Below the pieces are notes generated by a model. It saw nothing but the letters and a program-made list of their open reading frames with translations, ran no database searches and was not told the DNA's origin. A stretch of 64,000 nucleotides of DNA. It comes from Micromussa lordhowensis. Taxonomy: Eukaryota; Cnidaria; Anthozoa; Scleractinia; Lobophylliidae. A program made the position numbers and the translations under genes. Where the stretch lies: NCBI GenBank assembly GCA_964020085.1, contig OZ026609.1:4298803-4362802 (forward strand), written 5' to 3'. Shown here one piece after another: positions 25,101 through 33,732 of the stretch. Every line of letters begins with the position of its first letter. The first letter of the stretch is position 1.

Positions 25101-28100
25101 CACAAGGATCTGAAGCTTAAAAAGGACAGACAATGTTGTAACAAGAAGAGTGTAACGTTATTTGCGAGTTTATTAAAGACAAGATGAAGGAAGAGAATAA
25201 AAGACTTATTTCTTCTGCTAGCTTTAGTTTTCAGTCTGTAAATATTTCAAAAATCAGGAATAAATAACAATTTGCTAGCAATAGAAAAGGACATTTTTCT
25301 AAGGAATGGTACCGTTGGAACAAGTGTGAAGGATAAATATTACTGCAAACCCATTTAGCTATTGTAACTATGATGATTATTTTTTTTAAATCTGAAGAAA
25401 CCAGTTCATTAAAACATAATGACAATAACCAAAACATGGATTTCCTCAGATGCATTTGGCAACAATATAATTTTAATTGGTTATTTTAACTAGTCAGTTT
25501 TTACAGTGTAGTATGCCTGAAAGAGAAATGACTTACTATTTTCACATGTCTTGTTATCTTGCCCCAGGGAAAAGCCAGTTGGACATGCACATCCGTAACC
25601 AGATGAATTTGCCACGCAAAAATGGCTGCATCCTCCATTGTTCGCAACACAAGGATCTGAAGCTTAAAAAAGACAGACAATGTTGTAACAAGAAGAGTGT
25701 AACGTTATATTTGCAAGTTTATTAAGGCGGGGGTAAACCCGAAAGCCGTATTTTGGCTGGGTATTATGTTTTTAATGCAAATATCTTGTTTACGTTTCAA
25801 GCAATCAAGAATCTCTATGCTCATCTCACATATCTATGTTTTGGGTTGTTTTGTAAACTTTTTGGTGAATTTTAGGTATATTTGGAGAGAAATAGTTTTT
25901 TCTCAAAGGATTAGTAAAATTGATGGAAATAGGAAATTTTGAAGATTTGTTGTTGTTTTAAAATTAGAGTTTGAAATTAAAAATTGGTACATACACTCCA
26001 AACAGTTGCCCAACAACCTGGGGTGCCATTGTGCGGCCGGGCAACTGTCTGGTGGTGTTCCATAACCCTTTTTTTCCCTTTCAACCTCTCTTTAAACTTA
26101 CCAAAATTTCACTTAAATTCACCTTTATCCCCGCCTTAAAGACAAGATGAAGGAAGAGAATGAAAGACTTATTTCTTCTGCTAGCTTTAGTTTTCAGTCT
26201 GTAAATATGTCAAAAATCAGGAATAAATAACAATTTGCTAGCAATAGAAAAGGACATTTTTCTAAGGAATGGTACCGTTGGAACAAGTGTGAAGGATAAA
26301 TATTACTGCAAACCCATTTAGCTGTGGTAACTATGATGATTATTTTTTTTAAATCTAAAGAAACCAGTTCATTAAAACATAATGACAACAACCAAAACAT
26401 GGATTTCCTCAGATGCATTTGGCAACAATATAATTATAATTAGTTATTTTAACTAGTCAGGTTTTACAGTGTAGTATCCCTGAAAGACAAATGACTTACT
26501 ATTTTCACATGTCTTGTTATCTTGCCCCAGAGAAAAACCAGTTGGACATGCACATCCGTAACCAGATGAATTTGCCACGCAAAAATGGCTGCATCCTCCA
26601 TTGTCCACAGCACAAGGATCTGAAGCTTAAAAAAAGACAGAAAATGTTGTAACAAGAAGAGTGTGACTTTATTTGCAAGTTTATTAAAGACAAGATGAAG
26701 GAAGAGGATAAAAGACTTCCTTCTTCTGTAAGCTTTAGTTTTCAGTCTGTCAAAAAACATGCTAATAAATATCACTTTGCTAGCAATAGAAAAGGACATT
26801 TTTCTAAGGAATGGTACCTTTGGAACAAGTGTGAAGGACAAACATTAGGGCAAACCCTTTTTTTATTTATTTCATGAGAAAAGTGTGTTATTAGTAAAGT
26901 GAACGTATTACTTGTTCTTCTCACTCTAGTTTACTTTTCAGTGTTTCATATATATCTCCTGATCCACTTAAAATTCCCAATTTATAGGATGTGATCAGGA
27001 TAGAATAACGGACAACCTTTTTAGGAAGCCAACATCCATGAAATGGTTAGAAAAAAATGCTCACCAAAGCAGATTATCTTGGCAATGATTGAGCAATCTG
27101 AACTGTCTATTTTTTGGTTTCGATCTTTAACTGCCTAGGTCTTGAAATAATTTATATATACTAGATCCATTGGTTTCTTTTTTTCTCGTTTTTACTATTG
27201 GGTATGCACTTAATTTTAGATATAGTCAGATAGTCAGTTTTTACAGTGTAGTATGCCTGAAAAACAAATGACTTACTATTTTCACATGTCTTGTTATCTT
27301 GCCCCAGAGAAAAACCAGTTGGACATGCACATCCGTAACCAGATGAATTTGTTACACAAAAATGGCTGCATCCCAAATTATTCACTACACAAGGATCTGA
27401 AGTTTAGAAAAAGACGGAAATGTTGTTCCAAGAAAAAGTGCAACGTTATTTGAAAGTTCATTAAAGATATATGGAGCAAAGATGGGTCAGTGTATACGAC
27501 AGCTGTGTTAAATATATACAGGAGTAGTGTTATGTTAGCTTGAAGAAATCTTGCTACTGCCTATATACCAAGAAAAGATAATTGACGATGCACGCCTATC
27601 TTATGGACGTATCTTATTGTATAATAAAGGAGGTGGAGAAACGGGGTGGGGTTGTGGAACAGTGAAGAAAAGAACGTCTGCATTAGGTGACATATCAAAC
27701 TAATGCGTCCACCAATGGTAATCCCGAAGGGGGCTGGGTCTCCGGGCAGATGTGGAGCATTGGAATTTTCAGGACTTTTTGGTCAAAATGCCCACCACTG
27801 GGCCCAAAAAACGGGTAAAATCAGATCCAATATCACCACCTTAGCGAAGCGCCCTAATGTGTGGCCTTACAGGCGTCGGTTCAAGAATAGTCTCAATGGA
27901 TGGATAGAACATGATCCTTTTCAAGTTTAGCGAATCGTTTTGACCCTAATGTTTTTCTGTCCTTGAGACATCTCATTCCTTTATTTCCAATTGCGAAAAC
28001 CCAACAGAAAAAAAAGCAATTACTATATATGAAATTCCAAAAGCAGGATGCGTTGAGCCAAGCCAAGCCATGCCAAGCGATCGAGCTGGAAGCAAATATA

Positions 28101-28790
28101 TTTATCGCGCAAATAGGATTCCTTGCAAAACACAATAGTGCCACCGTAATAAATTATTAAAGCTCCCTAAGTACTGTCCCATCATCAGTGGAAATAGTGG
28201 GATTTTAAGCCAGTCACCCATTGATGTAATGCAAAGCCGTAGAAAACCCCAAATCATTTCCAATACTCCATTGGAATTCTCAAAGGAATTCGACGAGCAC
28301 GCGCAAGCTAGTTTGCTTTCGCTTGGGTCGGAAGGCCATGAGAAAAATTAATTAGCCACGAGAATTTTGAACGCATGCCAGCCCAACGCCATCAGGGCAA
28401 ATGTTTACTTTATACTTCTGTCGCAAATAAAAACAAAGCGCAACACTTCCTGTTTACAATAATAAAATAATAGTAAACCTTATATAGCGCCGATATCAAA
28501 ATTGCTAGTTTATACCAGTATGACCGGTCTTAAACTGGTTTTAAACTTGTACTGCGTGCTTTGATTAACCACAGAGAAAAATGTGCAACGTTAGCAGGGT
28601 CCTTGAAATCAGTTAAATTAATTATTCCGTAATTGTTTTGATATTTTTGGCAGAGCAATGCTTCACCGGAAAACACGCAACGATGGGCAAAGTCGGTAAC
28701 CCATTTTGTCAACTTACCTGCCTTAACGTTCATAGAATGCCTCTGAATCAGTATTAGCACTAGCGTGCAAATCCACAAAGAGCCCCTCAT
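7210..28790 (-). CDS. EGF(5)-sushi-TM-ZU5-UPA-Death domain receptor (14 exons)
   Basis: A probable type I membrane receptor. Joining 14 exons gives exactly 2,568 nt, an ATG, 855 codons and a TGA. Every intron has GT/AG ends and matching phases. Order by residue: signal peptide 1-24; five EGF-like modules 25-223; six-cysteine sushi 224-290; transmembrane helix about 305-328; juxtamembrane tail to 424; ZU5 425-563; UPA 564-750; Death domain about 765-850. ZU5-UPA-Death is the cytoplasmic unit of UNC5 netrin receptors and is shared with PIDD and ankyrins, where it links to apoptosis or scaffold signalling. UNC5 proteins have Ig and thrombospondin repeats outside the cell, so this EGF/sushi ectodomain is unusual. 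Ligand and pathway are unknown. The intact frame argues for a live gene. An extra unseen exon with balanced phase cannot be excluded. I give no symbol because orthology is not established. Confidence 0.88.
7941..7960. repeat. (CGTCT)n microsatellite
   Basis: Four perfect CGTCT copies in the last intron of the receptor gene, followed by a degenerate copy. Confidence 0.8.
8981..9148 (-). CDS. receptor exon 13: UPA domain, last part
   Basis: A 168-nt phase 0-0 exon after TTGTAG. It encodes [20 protein letters not shown], a charged middle with QQEKEDEEH, and ends [12 protein letters not shown] before GTAGAG. The start of this exon recurs as a relic (VYKYERA) at 35,081-35,104. Confidence 0.82.
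9841..9990 (-). CDS. receptor exon 12: UPA domain, middle part
   Basis: A 150-nt phase 0-0 exon. It encodes [15 protein letters not shown] and ends [20 protein letters not shown] plus DTK. The [10 protein letters not shown] motif is the recognisable UPA strand-turn. Relics of the same exon lie inside each tandem unit at 36,269, 48,561 and 61,734. Confidence 0.85.
10177..10260. repeat. degenerate (CCAT)n microsatellite
   Basis: CATCCATC/TATC-type tetranucleotide run in intron 11 of the receptor. A similar run lies at 11,290-11,335. Confidence 0.7.
10368..10863. mobile_element. MITE, about 0.5 kb, long terminal inverted repeats
   Basis: The left end GGGTCTCTTCATATGAG.CC with CGGGCTGGCTCGGTT is mirrored at the right end (AACCGAGCCAGCCCGG then CATATGAAGAGGCCC), giving about 40-bp inverted repeats. 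TTAA lies directly outside on the left and within one base on the right, so the target duplication is TTA or TTAA (Harbinger- or piggyBac-like). A perfect inner palindrome surrounds GAGATCTCGG at about 10,712-10,745. No transposase. Confidence 0.8.
11290..11335. repeat. (CATC/CATT)n microsatellite
   Basis: ATCCATTCATTCATCCATCC-type run in the intron just before (in plus-strand coordinates) receptor exon 11. Confidence 0.75.
11483..11724 (-). CDS. receptor exon 11: ZU5-UPA junction and first part of UPA
   Basis: A 242-nt exon from phase 1 to phase 0. The acceptor TATTTCTATAG fuses with the previous G to give Gly-Phe-Thr-Asn-Trp. It encodes [20 protein letters not shown], then LWSIFACGG and [20 protein letters not shown]. 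At the place where PIDD and UNC5-like protein carry the self-cleaving His-Phe-Ser, this protein has Thr598-Phe599-Ser600. A weaker start at an internal AG would break the phase. Confidence 0.85.
11790..11990. repeat. degenerate hexanucleotide satellite
   Basis: Irregular array built on CCCGTA, GTGCCC, CCTATG and similar six-base words, in intron 10 of the receptor. It gives a low-complexity open frame on the plus strand that I do not call a gene. Confidence 0.65.
12679..13096 (-). CDS. receptor exon 10: ZU5 domain
   Basis: A 418-nt exon from phase 0 to phase 1, residues 425-563. It has the ZU5 hallmarks in order: [50 protein letters not shown] and [19 protein letters not shown]. The family is named for ZO-1 and UNC5; the domain packs against UPA in UNC5 and ankyrins. 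A decayed partial copy of this exon lies upstream at 14,893-15,018. Confidence 0.9.
13541..13614. repeat. foldback hairpin
   Basis: GAAGCTGACATTTTGAGCGT with TAGCCCTTTCG is mirrored by CGAAAGGCTAACGCTCGAAA with CGTCAGCTTC. It is part of a short interspersed element whose left side (ACTGGGTTGATAATGTGAAT) I recognise as common in coral DNA. Confidence 0.7.
14056..14341 (-). CDS. receptor exon 9: cytoplasmic juxtamembrane tail
   Basis: A 286-nt exon from phase 2 to phase 0. It starts [13 protein letters not shown] and continues as a polar, Gly/Pro/Asp/Asn-rich, probably disordered stretch. A YDQL sequence fits the YxxPhi sorting-signal pattern. No folded domain is recognised. The donor is TCAAAG|GTATAG. 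Confidence 0.8.
14421..14497. repeat. 38-bp direct tandem duplication
   Basis: GTTAATTAGCCCGTTTTGTT plus GATAAGAGTTTTGTTTAT is followed at once by a copy with two or three substitutions, in the intron between receptor exons 8 and 9. Confidence 0.85.
14790..14870. repeat. degenerate (TGAC)n microsatellite
   Basis: Irregular GACTGACTGA/TGATTGAC run, interrupted, beside the duplicated ZU5 relic. Confidence 0.6.
14893..15018 (-). pseudogene. decayed partial duplicate of the ZU5 exon
   Basis: The plus-strand segment AATTGCCCACATCT...TTACAGTTATTCGTTCC...TTTTTAGCTT through GTGAATGTCGTGAGGCCCGC aligns along its length with the 3' part of the ZU5 exon (about 12,690-12,810). It carries small insertions and substitutions that break the frame. 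It lies in the intron between the transmembrane and juxtamembrane exons, where a working ZU5 exon would be out of order. The rest of the exon is missing. Confidence 0.8.
15187..15301 (-). CDS. receptor exon 8: transmembrane segment
   Basis: A 115-nt exon from phase 1 to phase 2. After a short [13 protein letters not shown] stalk it encodes [20 protein letters not shown] and IVCW, one strongly hydrophobic helix (about residues 305-328). The next exon supplies the basic stop-transfer residues RRLK. It begins directly after the sushi exon, so the stalk outside the membrane is only about a dozen residues. Confidence 0.87.
15889..16125 (+). repeat. tRNA-derived SINE
   Basis: GGCGGCCTTGTCGAATGGTT resembles an A box and TTGTTCAAATCC a degraded B box. 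A body with TGTTCTCGGTAGTCCCAAGT and CCAACCAGTTGGGATTCTTA follows. I recognise this from a SINE family widespread in corals. It lies in the intron between the sushi and transmembrane exons. Confidence 0.7.
16404..16604 (-). CDS. receptor exon 7: sushi (CCP) module
   Basis: A 201-nt phase 1-1 exon encoding residues 224-290. Six cysteines lie at 227, 244, 252, 256, 276 and 289. A YGSKC.FIC.DGF core and [11 protein letters not shown] end give the selectin-like six-cysteine variant of the sushi fold, with the conserved Trp at 282. Four cysteines form the usual pairs in this family; the extra pair is inferred. Symmetrical phase 1-1 fits exon shuffling. Confidence 0.87.
17787..17950 (+). repeat. 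tRNA-derived SINE
   Basis: GGCTTGATAGCTCAGTTGGT is a clear A box and GGTTTCGAATCCC a B box with one extra base. A tail with CAGGCCTGAATTTTTTTCAG and a later ATAACTGCGACGATCATGTA follows. The cloverleaf is flawed (mismatch in the anticodon stem, no U33), so it is a SINE and not a tRNA gene. I recognise the family from coral and sea anemone DNA. Confidence 0.8.
19137..19794. mobile_element. 658-bp MITE with TTAA target duplication
   Basis: Ends GGACGTTCGCGCCC and GGGCGCGAACGTCC are perfect inverted repeats, each flanked by TTAA (19,133-19,136 and 19,795-19,798). Inside, a block with CGGTGACCCCC and AAATCTGTGTGTGGGAAGTT occurs twice. No transposase frame. The TTAA duplication is the hallmark of piggyBac-type transposition. 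Confidence 0.88.
21431..21638. mobile_element. foldback element with perfect 66-bp arms
   Basis: The arm at 21,431-21,496 (AAAAGTGATCAATGTTGGTG ... CGTTTCGGGACTGTGC) is repeated without mismatch in reverse complement at 21,573-21,638. The 76-bp loop contains CCTTCATCAGTGGAATG. No coding capacity. It lies in the large receptor intron. Confidence 0.9.
21890..21979. repeat. foldback hairpin with 39-bp arms
   Basis: AACAATTATCCTGCTCAATC then GATATCGTCTGAT is mirrored by ATCAGACGATATTCCGCGCG then AGCAGGATAATTGTT, with four mismatches and a 12-bp loop. Probable MITE. Confidence 0.8.
22740..23175 (-). repeat. interspersed repeat, family shared with 46,216-47,073
   Basis: Read on the minus strand this copy has ACCTGACTTGAGCCTGC, GGTCACGTGATACTGGTCAG, TTAACATGGATGTCCAATAC and ACGCACCCACCGAATAC in the same order as the unit A insertion at 46.2 kb. 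A short frame with WSRDTGQ and WMSN is open in both copies but has no recognisable domain. The class is unknown. Confidence 0.7.
23535..23960. mobile_element. probable MITE, diverged ends
   Basis: The left end contains CTCCTTCCATATTACGACGG and GGAATTTAAAAACAG. The right end in reverse complement contains CCCCTTCCGCACTATGGTGA and AATTTGAAAACGC. Similarity is imperfect and the edges are uncertain. Confidence 0.45.
24081..24197 (-). CDS. receptor exon 6: EGF-like module 5
   Basis: A 117-nt phase 1-1 exon, the most diverged module ([14 protein letters not shown], then GYVCEC, then [11 protein letters not shown]). It is one codon shorter than the others and its donor is GAAG|GTAATA. Its greater divergence suggests it is the oldest module and was not part of the later expansion. 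Confidence 0.85.
24990..25109 (-). CDS. receptor exon 5: EGF-like module 4
   Basis: A 120-nt phase 1-1 exon ([28 protein letters not shown]). The final residue is Asp instead of Asn, and Pro replaces Ser in the NSxG turn, as in module 5. It lies 547 bp from exon 4, the basic period of the local duplication. Confidence 0.88.
25537..25656 (-). CDS. receptor exon 4: EGF-like module 3
   Basis: A 120-nt phase 1-1 exon ([24 protein letters not shown]). The downstream-side intron matches that of exon 5 base for base over long stretches. The intron between exon 4 and exon 3 holds a 410-bp TTAA-flanked MITE that is missing from its paralogous intron. Confidence 0.88.
25726..26135. mobile_element. 410-bp MITE with TTAA target duplication and empty site
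   Basis: Ends GGCGGGGGTAAA and TTTATCCCCGCC are inverted repeats flanked by TTAA on both sides. The paralogous intron at about 25,170 has the uninterrupted site TTTATTAAAGACAAG with a single TTAA. That proves insertion at TTAA after the exon duplication. Confidence 0.92.
26500..26619 (-). CDS. receptor exon 3: EGF-like module 2
   Basis: A 120-nt phase 1-1 exon with six cysteines ([14 protein letters not shown], then YGCAC, then KTCEN). It is almost identical in DNA to exons 2, 4 and 5, and the flanking intron sequence is duplicated as well, so duplication was recent. Confidence 0.88.
27277..27396 (-). CDS. receptor exon 2: EGF-like module 1
   Basis: A 120-nt phase 1-1 exon between CTTCAG and GTAAGT. 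It encodes [21 protein letters not shown], then [15 protein letters not shown]: six cysteines in EGF spacing, of the NNGGCSHxC type common in LDL-receptor-related proteins. It differs from the other modules at NNLG (NNGG elsewhere) and at a VTN segment. No calcium-binding DxD/E start is seen. Confidence 0.88.
28718..28790 (-). CDS. receptor exon 1: start codon and signal peptide
   Basis: ATG at 28,790 opens [16 protein letters not shown], a positive residue followed by a hydrophobic run and then a polar stretch ending NVKA: a classic secretory signal. An upstream in-frame TTG adds only four residues and is not preferred. The exon ends GCAG|GTAAGT in phase 1. Its last G completes GAT with the next EGF exon, giving the Asp-Pro-Cys start seen in every EGF module. 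Confidence 0.8.
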
Positions 28791-30310
28791 GGCAGTCAGC
28801 AACTGACAACTGATCCTACATTAAGATGAAACAAAAGCAATGTATGGCGAGAAACATCACACAGCCTTTTGAAACAGAATCGATACAAAGCTTACTAAAC
28901 CGAGCGATACGACAGTGCAAATTAGTATGGCTTGCAGATAATCGTTATAGAGGATTGTTATGGTTAATTTTCACCAATTAATACAAGTCATTTACTGATA
29001 CGAAGTTTGCATAAATATCAAATCTTAAACGAAAGAGCGGAGTGTCCTTCCAACAGCAAAATGGCCTTGATTTCTCGAAACAACAGCGCACTTACCCAAA
29101 AGAGAAGCGGAAGGTTTATAAGAAGATGGCAAGATTGTCAGTTTGATTTGCAGCAAACTGAAACCCAGCTTCATTCATATGAGTGCGAATGCCAAGCAAT
29201 CGATTTTATACTTTCGGTTTCGAAGGAAGCTTGCGATTTCCATATCATGTTACTAAGGGACTTTCCCTTATTATAATTTATCACTTTACATGCGTAATTG
29301 TGAGTCTCCGAGCTCTGACGGTAACATCAAACTATCCAGTTCTCTGTGAATTCATGCCATCAGCAAATTAAGGACCGATTTTCCAACTAACGAAGAACCA
29401 AGGAATTTTGCGTTTAAAAGACTACGTTTGTCGCTTTCACAACTCAGTAAATTTCATCTAGCTGCTAAGTAAAACAGCCCGTTGTACCAAACCCTTGACC
29501 CTGTCTCGTAGAAACGCATAACAAATAACAAACGCGAATATAGAACAAAACTTTTGTTGAACTTGCACTAAATAATCCGTAGATGAAGTTAGTGTTGCTA
29601 TTCATGAATCGACCAATAGTAAATGCACATGTATATTTTCAATTACTCAGTTCAGTTTATTACATTCGTCATACCATATGCATGCATGCTTGGATAATTC
29701 ACTGAGATCTTTAAGCAGATGCAAAACCTTGTTTGTTTCTTTTCCCATTCAAATAAAAAAGGTAAACCACATCACTAGATTTCATGCCGGATTCGTGCGG
29801 AATTTGGTATGTGAAGTCTCATTAGAATCTACTGCGAACTCCTAAAAAATATGGGACTCCGACCTCCTAACTTGCAATTTTTTTACAAAGAGATGTAAAC
29901 CAGGGGGTTTATAGATTTCGCTGTAAACTTGGGATTGCATACCTTTACGAGTTTGCAAGGGATTCTTATAAAACGTCATAGGATTACTTAATACGGCATA
30001 CGGAGGTGATTTTTTCTCTACAAAATCTAAAAAATTCGCACAATTGTTGAAATTGAATTTCGTGACATTGGTAAAAATCCATTCTAAACAGGCAGAAACT
30101 TCGCTTTATATTTGCATTATTTTCTTAAGTACTGTTACATTTCGTATCAACATGTAACAAGGGTGCCACTAGAGTCTGATAAAAGCGGATTAGAGACCAC
30201 GTTCCCCGCCGAAAATGAGACGGTATCTTTGAAAGCGGAAACTTGAGCGAAGCAATTGACTTTTTTAGGCGATGACGTAAGCCAGTCGTCCGATGCTGTC
30301 ACGAGACTTT
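28791..30310. other. region upstream of the receptor start codon
   Basis: It should hold the 5' untranslated region and promoter of the minus-strand receptor gene. I see no clear TATA element. A possible 5' untranslated acceptor (CATCTTAATGTAG, minus strand) lies about 20 nt before the ATG. Otherwise there are only chance frames. Confidence 0.35.
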
Positions 30311-30373
30311 CTAGCCTGCGAAAACAGCCGCCCTACCCGGTAGTGAAGAAGGACGGCTGTTTTCGCAGGCTAG
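30311..30373. repeat. perfect 20-bp inverted repeat hairpin
   Basis: CTAGCCTGCGAAAACAGCCG and its exact reverse complement are separated by 23 bp. A hairpin motif I recognise as frequent in cnidarian genomes. Confidence 0.85.
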
Positions 30374-30552
30374 AGACTTTCCTTAGGTATTAACAATGAG
30401 TGAAACACTTCGACAATAATGAGACCAGTCTAGCACACTATATATGGTTAACAGGTTTCCGGTTTCCTAGAGGTTAGTTCCACACGGGTTTGTTTGCCGT
30501 TAGCAGTCATTTTGTGGTTTGTGTGTCACTGAATTACATATATCAAGGTTAA

Positions 30553-31362
30553 AGCGCCACTATGACGAAAATCGCATCCTTCAAATCTGAGCCATTTTAA
30601 GACATAAACAAGTAGTCTGTACAAGAGTAAAAATGCTGTTTACTGTTTTCAAATATCACTTTTTATTCCAGAGATATTCAAGTTTTCAAATATGCGTATT
30701 AGACAAGTGATGACGTCATACACTCAACCGCATTTTGATCAAGTACGATAAACAACAGATATCTCAGTCAATTTTTATAATAAATGTTTGAGTTTTTACA
30801 GTAAGATTCTATTAGAGGTGCTCCGCAATATGAGCCGAACAATTTTTGTTACCATGGCAACATACTAGGTTCCAGACCTCCACAATATTAATGGCTTTCC
30901 TGACCACTTTTAGGGTTCTATATTGATATTTGCCAAAGGTGGCTAATCTGCATAATCCAGCAAGCATATAAATACATTAGGTTGAGTTCATAGCCTTGTT
31001 TAATGTTTTCCAAGCTTAAAATCACTAAAATATTGATATCAGGCTATAGGGGACTGGAAAAGAGTGGTTGCCATGGGAACGGAAATTGTTATAGCTGTAG
31101 ATGTGTTGCATTAAGGACTATTGGCCTACCAAGTTTCAATGGTTTCTGCTGCAAATTGACCGAGATAGCGCTATTTATGTACTTCATGTAATATTTGGTT
31201 GAGTGTATGACGTCATCAGTAATCTCATTTGCATATCTTACTCATTTTTCAAACTTAAATATCTCCTGAATCAATGCAGATATTTGTAAACGGTAAACTT
31301 CTTAGAATTCTATGTGATTAACCCAAAAAATTAAGGAATAAAAATTTTATCATCGTAGCACT
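30553..31362. mobile_element. 810-bp MITE with TTAA target duplication
   Basis: The left end AGCGCCACTATGACGAAAAT and the right end in reverse complement AGTGCTACGATGATAAAATT are matching inverted repeats, each flanked by TTAA. A second inner inverted pair, GATGACGTCATACACTCAAC near 30,710 and its mirror near 31,197, shows nested symmetry. No transposase. Confidence 0.82.
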
Positions 31363-31384
31363 TTAACAGTATGTGTAGTGAAAA

Positions 31385-31620
31385 AATCCGCTGGCGCTCC
31401 GACGGTGTAGTGGGTAAGTGAACGTATCCTTAATCAAATTTCCCGGGTTCAACTCTCGATGTCTGCAAGTTAGTTTCGAGTAAACTTCATGAAACATTGG
31501 TGTGTGCGTTTGTGGTGTGTGAAAATTGGTTCCATTCATTGAGAACAAAGTTCTTCTTCCCTCTAGTACGTGCGGGTGGTTTACGATTTATCCCTGAGTG
31601 GAGCCTAGAAGCACTGGAAT
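31385..31620 (+). repeat. tRNA-derived SINE
   Basis: GGTGTAGTGGGTAAGTGAAC (A box-like) and CCCGGGTTCAACTCTCGATG (B box) are spaced as in a tRNA head, followed by an unrelated body. It inserted next to the MITE end at 31,362. Confidence 0.65.
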
Positions 31621-33650
31621 AGACACTGATTTTCTGCGATCCGCCGTTCCGTGATTATTGCGCTTTGTCAGGTATCGGAAAAATTCGAGCCCAGTTAGAA
31701 AAACGTGCACGTCGGGTCTTTTTGTACATGAGCAACGTGTACACGAAAGGCGTATACACGACCTGAAGAATTTCAACGCCATGACTGTTGAGATAAGAAG
31801 GCAACCAATAGGCACTTTCTCTCTTGTTATGTTACTGACAGTGTAGATCGTGTGAGATTTGTAAAGCTTACTTGAAATTCTTGTCTACGTTCACAGTCGT
31901 GTTTATGTTTAATAACGGGCTAGAAAAAGGAAGTGTTGTGAAATGTCAATTCGTGCTTTATTAGTCTTAAACCAAAACCCGCATAATTTCCATTGGATAG
32001 CACAGACTTACCCTGGGCGTATTTACTCACGTGTGTTCCAGCGAATCGCGGAAAATTGAAAAAAAGCCTCATAATAACAGTGTTGTTTTTTTTTTGTTTT
32101 GTTCTCGCCAAAAACCAGTATAGGCGATATACATCAATTCAAAGGAATGTCCTTTTTTACTATTTTATTTTTGTTATCGCTTTGAATACTTTTCAGGTTT
32201 TAGGTGTCGTAAAATCGAGGTCTGTAGCTCAGTCGGGGCTTAGGAAGGAATTTTTATAATTTCATTAATTTATAAAGAGCCTGTAATAGATGAAACGGTT
32301 AGTTTGACAGAGTTTTTCAAATTTTGTCGCTGGATTTTACGATATGAAATACAGGTTGAAAATTTATTCGAGCATTATTCAGTTCACTGATACATGTGCT
32401 AAAGATCAAAATCCAATTTAATGTCGATTGCAATTTACGCTTCCATCAATCTTCACTACGAGATAACAAAATGAGAAAAAGCCAACAAAAGAACAAACCG
32501 CTCTTTTAATAACTTATCCTGTGTCAATTAACCACGCCTCTGAATTAAAGTAGTTATCAATAGCGGTATGAAGAGAGCCTCTCTTTACAACGCAATTCTT
32601 CACATACCTAGACTAATGGACTCGTCTTGAAATCTAAATCCAGTTTTGCAAGAGAAAATGTAGTGCTATTTGTTGGATTGGTCCCTTTAACTAAGCAAGT
32701 CACTAATCCCACAACTCTTCCCCTCCTCCCTTGGACCCATGTCATAAAACACAAGTGAGAGTGTCTGATGTATACTCGGCAATCTACCAGGAAACATTTT
32801 ATAAGTATATTTAAAAGCTCGTGATTTACAAGCTTTTCGAGTTTTCTCCCAACATCCCAAGTGGTTTATTACGTTGGTAAACCCATAGAATGAGTGGTCT
32901 ATTGCTTTTATGAAATAACTATGGAAAACTCTTGTCAAAGAGAGGAAAATGTATTGTACTTTCGTGATCAAGTTGCTTACTCTCGTCAAAATCATGAGAT
33001 AACTCAACAAACCAATCACAGCAACTGAAAGAATGAAAGCACAGTCTCAGCGCCGGACGCACCGGACACAAAATCTGCAGAACAAAGAGACGAAACCATT
33101 TCAGGCTACAAAAGTTCTAAGAAGGGAAAGGAAAAGGTTATCGGGGAAAGGCTAAAAGTATATTAATCGACTCAAAAGTATTTTGGCTGGGATATGCTGG
33201 GATTCGTACATGTACAGACAGTTTGCAAGTAGTACAAACTTCATACGCTTGGCGAAGTGATTCAACTTTCCACAGGTTTGCGAATGAAATAAATTTATTT
33301 CGAATTTATTTATGTTGAAGGCTACGAAGCCCGTGTGTCTGTGTATTAAATGAGAGCTATTGCTTGTGTTATTCTGTTATGCATTCATGCATTGAGTTGA
33401 AGCCGGCTCAAAATTGCTCATGACAGCTAGTAAGAAGTATTTTCCTGCTTTATAGCAACCCAAATTGATCAGTCTAGCTCTCCTATAGTAAGAAATGCAT
33501 CTTCCACAGACCGCGAAAAGCACCGAAAATGCTTAGAACGTCTCTCTAAACTTATGCGTAAACGTAATCGGCGTAAAATGTTTGTAATGGAAGAAAAGTT
33601 TAAGCACATAAGCTTATATATCGGAACCAACTTCTGGTCCTGTTTTTCCT
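31621..33650. other. intergenic, nothing recognised
   Basis: Chance frames up to about 110 codons, none with motifs or splice support. A truncated tRNA-like box (GGTCTGTAGCTCAGTCGGGG) lies near 32,220. Confidence 0.4.
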
Positions 33651-33732
33651 TGTAAATTTCCATGTATATGTTGAATGAAAGATATTCGCGTTATTGACAT
33701 CTCAGCCAGCGAAAGCCGAAACTGTTTCTTAC

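Larger units (their letters stand above)
24950..27250 (-). repeat. tandemly duplicated EGF exon-intron blocks
   Basis: Exons 5, 4, 3 and 2 lie in blocks whose introns also match. After each exon comes GGACATTTTTCTAAGGAATG, then GGAACAAGTGTGAAGGA, then CAGATGCATTTGGCAACAAT (plus strand). Exon spacing is 547 bp (5 to 4), 963 bp (4 to 3, of which 414 are a MITE and its target duplication) and 777 bp (3 to 2). The basic period is therefore about 548 bp. Confidence 0.85.
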
